DNA of 54,213 bases from an uncultured Oscillospiraceae bacterium. Lineage in GTDB: Bacteria; Bacillota; Clostridia; Oscillospirales; Oscillospiraceae. Numbering within the stretch: position 1 is the first letter of the stretch; each line of letters begins with the position of its first letter. Position numbers and translations under genes: made by a program. Under the pieces are notes generated by a model. It had not been told where the DNA came from. It saw only the letters and a list, made by a program, of their open reading frames with translations, and did not search any database. This document shows, piece by piece, positions 40,265 through 48,300 of this stretch. Where the stretch lies: assembly GCA_948766235.1 (NCBI GenBank), contig CAQCFX010000001.1, positions 1-54,213 of the forward strand, read 5' to 3'.

Positions 40265-41575
40265 ATGTGGGCCGAGCACAGCGTATTTTATCAAATTTAT
40301 CCTCTGGGGTTCTGCGGCGCCCCCAGGGAGAATGACGGCATACAGCTCAACCGCATTGAAAAAATCGGCGGCTGGGCGGAGCATATTCAAAAGCTGGGGG
40401 CGGACGCGGTATACCTGTGCCCCATTTTCGACAGCGACCGCCACGGCTACGACACCCGGGACTACCGCCGGCTGGACCCCCGCCTGGGGTCCAACGAGGA
40501 CTTCGCCCAGGTGTGCAAAACCCTCCACGGCCACGGCATCCGGGTGGTGCTGGACGGGGTGTTCAACCATGTGGGCCGGGGCTTCTGGGCCTTCCGGGAC
40601 GTGCAGGAGAAAAAGTGGGACTCCCCCTATAAAGACTGGTTTCACATCAGCTTTGACGGCAACTCCAACTACAACGACGGCTTTTGGTATGAAGGATGGG
40701 AGGGCCACTTTGAGCTGGTGAAGCTCAATCTGCGCAACCCCGCGGTGGTGGACTACCTGCTGGAGACCATCCGGCTGTGGGTGGAGTGGTTTGACATCGA
40801 CGGGCTGCGCCTGGACGTGGCCTACTGCCTGGACAAGGATTTTCTCCGCCGCCTGCGCCAATTCTGCGACGGGCTCAAGCCGGAGTTCTTCCTGGTGGGC
40901 GAAACCCTCCACGGGGACTACAACCAGTGGGTGGGGGACGGCCTGCTCCACTCCTGCACCAACTACGAGTGCTACAAGGGGCTGTACTCCAGCTTCAACT
41001 CCATGAACCTGTTTGAGATTGTCCACAGCCTCAAGCGGCAGTTCGGCCCCGAGCAGTGGACGCTGTATAAGGGCAAGCATCTTTTGTGCTTTGCCGACAA
41101 CCACGACGTGAGCCGTGTGGCCTCCATCCTGCAAAACCCCGCCCACCTGCCCCTGCTGTACGGCGTGCTGTTTGGGATGCCGGGCATTCCCTGTCTCTAC
41201 TACGGCAGCGAGTGGGGGGCCCAGGCGGACAAGGCCCACGGAGACGATGGGCTGCGCCCCTGCTTCAACGCGCCGGAGTGGAACGACCTCACCGGCAAAA
41301 TCGCCGCCATGGCAAAGGCCCATAAAAACAGCGAGGCCCTGTGCTGGGGCGATTTTCAGGACGTAGTGCTCACCAACAAGCAGGCTATTTTCCAGCGCCG
41401 GACGGACAACGAGCGAGTGCTGGTGGCGGTGAACGCCGACAGCCAGCCCTATTGGGCCCATTTCGACGCCGGCTGCGGCCGGGCGGTGGACCTGCTCACC
41501 GGCCAGCCCCACGATTTCGGCGGCGGCAGCGAGTTGCCCCCCTACAGCGTGTTCTACTGGAAGTGCGAGCGGTAA
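40265..41575 (+). CDS. Cytoplasmic GH13 alpha-amylase-family glycoside hydrolase
   Basis: 436 residues from ATG 40265. All four GH13 regions are present: DGVFNHVG (I), DGLRLDVAY (II, nucleophile Asp), FFLVGETLHGDY (III, acid/base Glu) and FADNHDVSRV (IV). An N-terminal SVFYQIYPLGF and a short C-terminal beta domain complete it. No signal peptide or starch-binding module is seen, so it acts on internalised maltodextrins or on glycogen; maltogenic, neopullulanase-like and glucanotransferase activities cannot be separated by eye. Confidence 0.9.
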   Translation: MWAEHSVFYQIYPLGFCGAPRENDGIQLNRIEKIGGWAEHIQKLGADAVYLCPIFDSDRHGYDTRDYRRLDPRLGSNEDFAQVCKTLHGHGIRVVLDGVFNHVGRGFWAFRDVQEKKWDSPYKDWFHISFDGNSNYNDGFWYEGWEGHFELVKLNLRNPAVVDYLLETIRLWVEWFDIDGLRLDVAYCLDKDFLRRLRQFCDGLKPEFFLVGETLHGDYNQWVGDGLLHSCTNYECYKGLYSSFNSMNLFEIVHSLKRQFGPEQWTLYKGKHLLCFADNHDVSRVASILQNPAHLPLLYGVLFGMPGIPCLYYGSEWGAQADKAHGDDGLRPCFNAPEWNDLTGKIAAMAKAHKNSEALCWGDFQDVVLTNKQAIFQRRTDNERVLVAVNADSQPYWAHFDAGCGRAVDLLTGQPHDFGGGSELPPYSVFYWKCER

Positions 41576-41590
41576 TCTGTTTTGTACAGG

Positions 41591-41628
41591 AAAAGGGCCC
41601 GGAAGCTATGCTTCCGGGCCCTTTCCTT
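41591..41628. terminator. Bidirectional terminator between the GH13 gene and the feo operon
   Basis: AAAAGGGCCCGGAAG / CTTCCGGGCCCTTT stem (41591-41624) with T runs on both strands. Its plus-strand tail reaches the stop codon of the Cys-rich Feo protein. Confidence 0.85.
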
Positions 41629-41791
41629 ATTCCTCTGGATGACAGATGCCTTTGGAGGGGCAGTCTCCGCAGCCACAGCCGCAGCCGGCTTTTTTCTTTC
41701 GGCACATATTCACCAATATCCCCGCCACGACAGCGGCCACCACAATCAGAACCAGGACATTACCCCAGTTTTCGCTCAGAAATTGTGCCAT
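41627..41791 (-). CDS. FeoB-associated Cys-rich membrane protein
   Basis: 54 residues. One transmembrane helix (NVLVLIVVAAVVAGILVNM) is followed by a basic patch and the cysteine-rich tail CGCGCGDCPSKGIC. This matches the small FeoB-associated proteins that end feo operons in Clostridia; they may accept or hold Fe2+ on the cytoplasmic side. Start 41791 lies 3 bases after the feoB stop. It is too short for most gene finders. Confidence 0.85.
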   Translation of the reverse strand: MAQFLSENWGNVLVLIVVAAVVAGILVNMCRKKKAGCGCGCGDCPSKGICHPEE

Positions 41792-41794
41792 GGC

Positions 41795-44182
41795 TTACAC
41801 CTTTCCCACCTCAGTGCTGCGCACCGCGGCGGTGTCGGACAGCTTGGCCGCGGGCCGGAACAGCAGGAACAGCAGCCCGGCCAGCAAAGCGGCGGCCACG
41901 ATGGTGAACACATTGAAGGACACCGTGCCGGCAATCAGCCCGCCCAGCTGGTAGACAATCAGGGCCACCACATAGGCGAAGCCGCACATATAGCCAATGG
42001 CGGCCCAGGTCCACTTGGCGTTGTTCATCTCCCGCTTGATGGCGCCCATGGCGGCAAAGCAGGGGGCGCACAGCAGGTTGAAAATCATGAAGGAGTAGGC
42101 GGCAATGGCGGTATAGGCCGCCTGGATGTTGATGGTCAAGTTGCCCGGATACAGCACGCCGAAGGTGCCCACCACTTCCTCCTTGGCGATCAGGCCGGTG
42201 ACGGTGGCCACAGCGGCCTGCCAGGTGCCGAAGCCCAAGGGGGCGAAAATCCAGGCCAGCAGATTGCCGATGGTCGCCAGAATGGAGGCGTCGCTGTCCT
42301 CTACCATGCCGAAGACGCCGTCGGTAAAGCCAAATCCCTGGAGGAACCACAGCACAATGGTGGACAGCAGGATAATGGTGCCGGCCCGCTTGATAAACGA
42401 CCAGCCGCGCTCCCAGGTGGCCCGGAGCACGTTGGTGGCGGAGGGCGCGTGATAGGCGGGCAGCTCCATGACGAAGGGAGCGGGCTCGCCGGCAAAAGCC
42501 TTGAACTTCTTCAGCATAATGCCGGAGATTACCACAGCGGCCACGCCGATAAAGTAGGCGGACACCGCCACCCACACGGACTTGCCGAACAGCGCCCCGG
42601 CAAACATGGCGATGATGGGCATTTTCGCCCCGCAGGGGATGAAGCAGGTAGTCATGATGGTCATTTTGCGGTCCCGGTCCTGCTCAATGGTGCGGGAGGC
42701 CATAACGCCGGGCACGCCGCAGCCGGTGGCCACCAGCATGGGGATGAAGGACTTGCCGCTCAGGCCGAACCGGCGGAAGATACGGTCCATGATAAACGCC
42801 ACGCGGGCCATATAGCCCACATCCTCCAGGATGGCCAGCAGCAGGAACAGCACCAGCATCTGGGGCACGAAGCCCAGCACCGCGCCCACGCCGCCCACGA
42901 TGCCGTCCAGCACCAGGGATTTGACCACCTCATTGCAGTGGATGGCGTCCAGGCCGCCCTCAATGATCACGGGCAGGCCGGGCACCCACACGCCGTACTC
43001 GGTGGGATCGGGCTCCTCCACGCTCTGAGCCTCGGCATAGGTTTCCTCGCTGACCTCAAGGGTGATGGTCTCACCCTCCTCGTCGTCGTATAGATACGCC
43101 TCGGTCTCGCCGGCCTCATAGGCCTCGATGATGGCCTGGGCCTCCTCGAACGCGCCGGAGTCCTCATCCCAGGCGTCGGTATCGGCGGTAAAGGGGACGA
43201 ACCAGCCGTCGCCGAACAGGCCGTCGTTGGCCCAGTCGGTGAGGTGAGTGCCCACGGACACCGCCCAGGGGCCCATAGCGATGGCGTAAATCAGGAACAT
43301 GACCGCCACGAAGATGGGCAGGGCCGCCACGCGGTTGGTAACCACCTGGTCAATCTTGTCCGAGGTGGTCAGCGCGTTCTTGGCCGCCTTCTTCACCACC
43401 GCTTTGTGGACCACGCCGCTGATGTAGGCGTAGCGCTGGTTGGTGATGATGGACTCCGCGTCGTCGTCCAGCTCATTCTCGCAGTCCACGATGTGCTCCT
43501 CCAGGTGGGCTTTCAGCTCCGCGGAGAAGTTCAGCTCCTCCATCACCTTCTCGTCCCGCTCGAACACCTTGATGGCGTACCAGCGCAGGTAGCGCTCGTC
43601 CACCCTGCCCTGGATGGACTCCTCAATGTGGGCCAGGGCGTGCTCCACGCTGCCGGTGAATACGTGGGGCAGCTCCCCCGCCCGGTGGGCCTGGGCCAGC
43701 GCCATGGCCTTTTCCGCGGCCTCCACCCCGCCCTCGTTTTTCAGCGCGGACATCTCCACTACCTCGCAGCCCAGGGCTTTGCCCAGCTTGCCAAGGTCGA
43801 TCTTATCCCCGTTTTTGCGCACCAGGTCAATCATATTCACCGCCACCACCACGGGCAGGCCCAGCTCAATGAGCTGTGTGGTGAGGTAGAGGTTACGCTC
43901 AATGTTGGTGCCGTCCACAATGTTCAGGATGGCGTCGGGCTGCTCCTTCACCAGGTAATTTCGGGCCACCACTTCCTCCAGGGTGTAGGGGGACAGGGAG
44001 TAGATGCCGGGCAGGTCCTGAACGATAACGTCCTTATGGCCCTTCAGCCGCCCCTCCTTTTTCTCCACCGTGACACCGGGCCAGTTGCCCACGTATTGGT
44101 TGGAGCCGGTCAGGGCGTTGAACAGCGTCGTTTTGCCGCAGTTCGGATTGCCCGCCAGCGCAATTTTTACGTCCATTTTCAT
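41795..44182 (-). CDS. feoB: Ferrous iron transporter FeoB
   Basis: 795 residues. The N-terminal G domain has G1 GNPNCGKTTLFN, G3 VQDLPGIYSLSPYT and G4 NMID, then a helical GDI domain and a polytopic membrane part with two Gate domains (MARVAFIMDRIFRRFGLSGKSFIPM; KEEVVGTFGVLYPG). Between the first two membrane helices there is an acidic insertion around residues 320-395 (for example AWDEDSGAFEEAQAI and LYDDEEGETITLEV), which should lie outside the cell and makes the protein longer than most FeoB. It imports Fe2+ with the two FeoA proteins upstream. An iron-box-like palindrome lies just before its start. Confidence 0.97.
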   Translation of the reverse strand: MKMDVKIALAGNPNCGKTTLFNALTGSNQYVGNWPGVTVEKKEGRLKGHKDVIVQDLPGIYSLSPYTLEEVVARNYLVKEQPDAILNIVDGTNIERNLYLTTQLIELGLPVVVAVNMIDLVRKNGDKIDLGKLGKALGCEVVEMSALKNEGGVEAAEKAMALAQAHRAGELPHVFTGSVEHALAHIEESIQGRVDERYLRWYAIKVFERDEKVMEELNFSAELKAHLEEHIVDCENELDDDAESIITNQRYAYISGVVHKAVVKKAAKNALTTSDKIDQVVTNRVAALPIFVAVMFLIYAIAMGPWAVSVGTHLTDWANDGLFGDGWFVPFTADTDAWDEDSGAFEEAQAIIEAYEAGETEAYLYDDEEGETITLEVSEETYAEAQSVEEPDPTEYGVWVPGLPVIIEGGLDAIHCNEVVKSLVLDGIVGGVGAVLGFVPQMLVLFLLLAILEDVGYMARVAFIMDRIFRRFGLSGKSFIPMLVATGCGVPGVMASRTIEQDRDRKMTIMTTCFIPCGAKMPIIAMFAGALFGKSVWVAVSAYFIGVAAVVISGIMLKKFKAFAGEPAPFVMELPAYHAPSATNVLRATWERGWSFIKRAGTIILLSTIVLWFLQGFGFTDGVFGMVEDSDASILATIGNLLAWIFAPLGFGTWQAAVATVTGLIAKEEVVGTFGVLYPGNLTINIQAAYTAIAAYSFMIFNLLCAPCFAAMGAIKREMNNAKWTWAAIGYMCGFAYVVALIVYQLGGLIAGTVSFNVFTIVAAALLAGLLFLLFRPAAKLSDTAAVRSTEVGKV

Positions 44183-44196
44183 CAGCCGCCTTTCTC

Positions 44197-44214
44197 GGTT
44201 AGTTTAGCCTAACC
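44197..44214. promoter_or_regulatory. DtxR/IdeR-type iron box upstream of feoB
   Basis: GGTTAGTTTAGCCTAACC: six-base arms GGTTAG/CTAACC around TTTAGC. It resembles the DtxR-family box TTAGGTTAGSCTAACCTAA in half-site sequence and spacing. It lies 15 bases before the feoB start codon, in a position to repress an internal feoB transcript. Confidence 0.65.
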
Positions 44215-44238
44215 ACTGGGTAAAAAAATTGTCTCCTG

Positions 44239-44442
44239 GCGCTCGCCCTCGCTTCGGTCCAAGCGCCCTCGCAGGCCGGTGCTTCACGCTTCTGCGTTGT
44301 CACGTTCCTCACCGCCCTGGACGCTCGGTTGCTTTCCCTCCGACTCGGGCTGGTCTTCGGGGCGCTGCGCGCCCCTGCGCTCGCCCTCGCTTCGGTCCAA
44401 GCACCCTCGCAGGCCGGTGCTTTACGCTTCTGCGTTGTCATG
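44239..44442. repeat. 66-bp direct repeat (two copies) between feoA2 and feoB
   Basis: 44239-44304 and 44377-44442 match at 63 of 66 positions with a period of 138 bases. Both begin GCGCTCGCCCTCGCTTCGG and run through GCAGGCCGGTGCTT. A further 31-base stretch (44436-44466) recurs at 45090-45120 with two differences. The reading of 80 codons across this region on the minus strand repeats the same peptide and is judged an artefact of the repeat. The roughly 290-base gap otherwise contains the iron box. Confidence 0.85.
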
Positions 44443-44471
44443 CTCGCGTTGGGCGCGCTGTTCGCCTACGC

Positions 44472-44696
44472 TCACACTTCTACCTCGATCATCTCCGCGT
44501 CCGCCTTGCGCACGGACAGCTCATAGCCGCGCACCGTAAGCTCCATGGGGTCGCCCAGAGGCGCCACCTTGCGCACATAAATTTCCACGCCCTTGGTAAT
44601 GCCCATGTCCATGATGCGGCGCTTCACCGCGCCCTCCCCGTGCAGGCGCGCCACCGTGGCGGTCTCGCCCACGTTCACGTCTTTCAATGTCTTCAT
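44472..44696 (-). CDS. feoA: FeoA-like SH3-domain protein (second copy)
   Basis: 74 residues, single FeoA domain: VGETATVARLHGEGAVKRRIMDMGITKGVEIYV, then DPMELTVRGYELSVRKADAEMIEV. FeoA is a cytoplasmic partner of FeoB. AAGGAGAGGG precedes the ATG. It follows another feoA by 23 bases; two tandem feoA genes are common in Clostridial feo operons. Confidence 0.92.
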   Translation of the reverse strand: MKTLKDVNVGETATVARLHGEGAVKRRIMDMGITKGVEIYVRKVAPLGDPMELTVRGYELSVRKADAEMIEVEV

Positions 44697-44719
44697 GTTC
44701 CCTCTCCTTCCTGTAGCAG

Positions 44720-44932
44720 TTAAATCAATATCCGGGTGGCCATGCTGCGGTCCAGCGCGACGCGGCTGTCCTTCACCTGCACAATCAGGTTCCCGCCCAT
44801 TTCGCTGACCACGCTTACCACGGCCCCCACCACAAAGCCCAGCTCCGCCAAGTGCTGCCGGGTCTCATCCCTGCCGGTGATTTTGAGGATGGCGGCCTCC
44901 TCGCCGGTCTGCGCCATTGCCAGCGGCATCAT
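44720..44932 (-). CDS. feoA: FeoA-like SH3-domain protein (first copy)
   Basis: 70 residues from ATG 44932 with AAGGAGGG upstream. FeoA pattern: GEEAAILKITGRDETRQHLAELGFVVGAVVSVVSEMGGNLIVQVKDSRVALDRSMA. It is divergent in sequence from the second copy, so not a recent duplication. It is the first gene of the operon. A longer in-frame reading extends into the repeat-rich leader and is rejected. Confidence 0.9.
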   Translation of the reverse strand: MMPLAMAQTGEEAAILKITGRDETRQHLAELGFVVGAVVSVVSEMGGNLIVQVKDSRVALDRSMATRILI

Positions 44933-44949
44933 AATGTTCCCTCCTTGGT

Positions 44950-45225
44950 TGTCACGCTGCGAAGCGGTCAAGGCGCTCGGTCGCTTTCGCTGCGATTCGG
45001 ATAAAATACAGATTTGCTGCGCAAATCTTGGTTTTTTATCCTCACTCCGCTCCAAGCTCCCTCGCTGACCGCTTCTCCGCGCTTCTTGCTGTCACGCTCG
45101 CGTTGGGCGCACTGTTCGCCCCGGCTTCCCGCCGTCTCGGACGAAATCCGGCCCGCTTCGCGGCCCTGGATTTTCGTCCTCGCTCCGGTCCATCCGGGGC
45201 GGCGCGCCTACGCTCGCGCTTTTTG
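44950..45225 (-). repeat. Repeat-rich non-coding leader of the feo operon
   Basis: About 275 bases without a supported gene. It contains short complementary blocks, for example GCTGCGAAGCGGTCA near 44957 with TGACCGCTTCTCCGC near 45066, and AGATTTGCTGCGCAAATCT at 45010-45028, a near-perfect hairpin. The stretch at 45090-45120 is shared with the feoA2-feoB gap. It looks like a mosaic of mobile intergenic repeat units within the 5' leader. Confidence 0.55.
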
Positions 45226-45241
45226 GTTAGGGTAAGCTAAC
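45226..45241. promoter_or_regulatory. Iron box 1 downstream of the feo promoter
   Basis: GTTAGGGTAAGCTAAC with perfect GTTAG/CTAAC arms, just downstream of the expected start of transcription. Half-sites match those of the feoB-proximal box. Confidence 0.65.
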
Positions 45242-45257
45242 ATCTTTTAGCGTGGAT

Positions 45258-45286
45258 AGTTTACCATAGCTAACTTTTAATGTCAA
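45258..45286 (-). promoter_or_regulatory. feo operon promoter with a second iron box in the spacer
   Basis: On the minus strand TTGACA (45286-45281), 17-bp spacer, TAAACT (45263-45258). The spacer carries AGTTAGCTATGGTAAACT (45275-45258), a degenerate box with the same half-sites, so a bound DtxR-type repressor would block RNA polymerase. Confidence 0.7.
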
Positions 45287-45324
45287 GAGGAAATTCCCAT
45301 TTTTTTGCCGCGGAAAAGACAAGA

Positions 45325-45357
45325 CAAAAAAGTGCCGCCGGGAACCCCGGCGGCACT
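45325..45357 (-). terminator. Terminator of the blaI-blaR1-like operon
   Basis: GTGCCGCCGGG / CCCGGCGGCAC arms around AAC; on the minus strand followed by TTTTTTGTCTTG. Confidence 0.85.
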
Positions 45358-45362
45358 TCCGC

Positions 45363-48300
45363 TTACGCAAACACTTTGTTGATGGTGTCTTCCCGGAACC
45401 TGTACCAGAAAGCGTCCTTTTTCGCCATGGCCTGCTCCATGGCGGCGCGGTACTCCTCCTCGGTGGCGGGTTGGCCGTCCGCCAAGCACTCACCCGTGGC
45501 TCTGCGGCTGGTTTTCACCACAAAGCCCATCGACTCGGTGCTCATGGAAACCGCCTCGCCGTCCATCCCAGGAGAATCGTGGAGCACCAGCGTGCCGTCA
45601 ACCTTCACATCGTAGGCCCGGTTATGGGCCTCTCCCATCTCCGAGTAGACCATCGGCGTCCCGTACACCACGCCGTCCTTCTGGAACAGGAACATCAGCT
45701 CCTCGGACTTGTCGTTGGCATAGATGGTTTTCAGCACCACCGCCCGCTCGCCGTTTTCCAACTCCACCGGGGCGAATTCCTCAACCGAGGAAAACCCGGA
45801 GAGATATTTTTTGCTCTGCGTCACCCGTCCTCCGGCATCCACCAGGGTGAACTGCTCCTCGCTCAGCAGCACCTGGCGGAAGCCCTCCTTCCACAGATAC
45901 TCCTCCACCCCGTACTCCGGCTCCGGCTCATAGCGGAACTCCACCGCCCGTAAGCCCTGCCCGTCCAGGCGCAGCGCAATGTGGACATAGCCCACATAGG
46001 CCAGCGCCCGCCCGCTGGCGTCGCAGCCCAGGGTGCACACCAGCCTGCCGTTCTCCAGGCCGTAGTACACGATGTCCCCCAGGCCCAGGGCGTCCGCCGT
46101 CTCGGGCAGCCCCGCCACCCCTTTGGGGACGCTCACCCGCTCCATCCCCGGCGCGGACAGGTAGAAATTCTCCTGGTCCCCGGTGGCGGACACCTGGGCG
46201 ATGAGGTCTTGGGTGAGGGCGGACGTGTCGTACTGCCCCAGCGTCTCCCCGTCAAAGACGTACAGCCCCTCCTCGCAATAGCCGGTGCCGTGGCCCATAT
46301 TCAGGATTACCACAATCTCGTCCTTCCCGTCCCCGTCCAGGTCGGCCAGCCGGGGGGCGGCGTTGGGCTGGAACCACTGGTCCCACGGGGCCTTGAACCG
46401 TTTGTGCTGCCCGTGGTAGCTGAGCTGGAGCGCGCCGTCGTCCCCGTCCAGGGCGCGCACGGTGGGCTCGCTGTACGGCTCCATGGCGGCCAGGTAGGCG
46501 CAGAGGTTTCCGTACAGGGTCTTGTTCTCGTCCCGGACGAACACCGGCTCCCAGCCGTCCAGCCACCACAGCTGGTCCGTCAGGCCATGGCCCGCCTCAA
46601 TGGCGTCGCTGAGATAGCTGTCGGTCATCATGAGCACGGTGCTGAAATTCAGCAGATAGTTGACCTTGGCCATAAAGGCGTCGATGGCCTCCGGGTCGAA
46701 CTCCCCGGCGGTATAGTCGGGCCGGTCCACGTTCATATTGAACTCCACGCTGTCCTGCTCCACCGCTGTCTCCACCCCGTCTTCCAGGGTGAACAGCTTG
46801 TAGGAGTAGGTGCCGTACCCCTGGTACATCACCGGGTTATACCGCAGCAGGTAGTCCTGCCCGTCCAGGGTGCAGGAGTAGATGGCATTATACCCCGCGT
46901 GAGCGAAATAGCCCTCGTCCCACCAAATCAGCTCGCCGCCCTCAAACACGCCGATGCGCTGGCCCTCCGACTGACGGGCGGGGCCGATGTAGTCGCCGGG
47001 AATCTCCGCAATCTTGATGGTCTCCTCCACCCCGTTGCGGTTCAGGTCTGGGTTATAGAACATAACGGTGCTGGCGTGGTCGAAGGCCCCCTCCGGCGGC
47101 TCGCCCCGCTCCGGCTCCGGGTACAGGGCCTCCTCAATGGCCGCGTGGAACCGCTCGGTATCCTGGAAGGGATCGCAGTCTGGAATCACCACGCTGCCCG
47201 CGTAGGTGCTGCCGTCCGCCAAACCGCTGCCATCGCTGTCCTGGGCCAGCTTGAAGATGAGATAGGTGCTGTTGGGGTAGGTGGGGCCCATCCAGCCGTC
47301 CCCGTCCAGATACCGTCCTCCGGCCATTTGCAGGAACTTCCCGTCCCGCACCACGTCCGGCGTGGTGGTGTGGTACTCGTAGTTGATGCGCCACACGGCA
47401 TACTCCACGTTCCCGTGGTCATACCCCCAGGGGCCCATCATGCCGTTCACCCGCACCCGGTCGAACTGCGCCCGCAGGTCCGGGTCCCCGTGGGTCTCCC
47501 ACTTGCCGGTGTCCTGATTGTACTCTTCCCAGACGCCGGTCATCACCCCGCCGGGGGCGTCCCAGGCAAACTCCCCCGCCACCCAGCGCTGGACGGCGTC
47601 CAGCACGTCCTGGGGGACGTAGTAGCTGGACCAGGGCTCGGCCAGGGTGTGGGAGAAGGCGAGCTCCACCTCCGGGACATCGTCCGTCTCCGCCGGGGCG
47701 CTCTGGCTCTTGTAGTAGTCCTCCGCCGCGGTGAGCAGCTTGGCGGCAATGCGGGCGGCGCGGACGGCCTCCTCGTCCGAAATGGTTGTGGGGAACATCC
47801 TGATCTCCGTCCCCTCGGGGGCGGTCCCGGTCTGGGCGTCCATCCGGGTCACTACGCCAGTCTCCCCGGACAGGTCCACGGTGAACACCCAGTAGCCGCT
47901 GGGGTGATAGCTGCTGAGCGCGGCCATCATGCTGGTATTGATCGTGACCGCCTCGCGGTTCCCGTCCTCCCAATAGGCCCAGAAAGAGCCCTCAATGCCG
48001 TTGGTAAAAGGCGCGTAGCGCATGGTAAGCGTTTTGGCGGGTGCGCCCGACGGCTGCCAGTAAGTGCCATCCTCCAGGGCCAGACCGTCCACCGTGCCTT
48101 GAATGTCCACGTTGCCGTTCTCGTCTATGGAAAAGCTCAAATCCGCGGCGGGCAGGGACACGTCCTCCCCGGTGGGCGGGCCGGAGTCCTCCGCCTTCTG
48201 CCCAAAAGCGCAGGCGCAGGCCAGCGCCGTGACCAGCACCACGGCCACCGCCGCCCACAGCCAGCGCTTGGGGGCCTGGGCGATGCGGGTAATGCGCTCC

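Noticed and set aside
44199..44441. An 80-codon minus-strand ORF between feoA2 and feoB
   Set aside because: It reads twice through the 66-bp repeat and gives the same peptide twice; no ribosome site, and the repeat is open in several frames.
44239..44442. Possible CRISPR array or tandem-gene remnant
   Set aside because: Only two units with a 138-base period, 3 mismatches and no spacer structure or cas genes.
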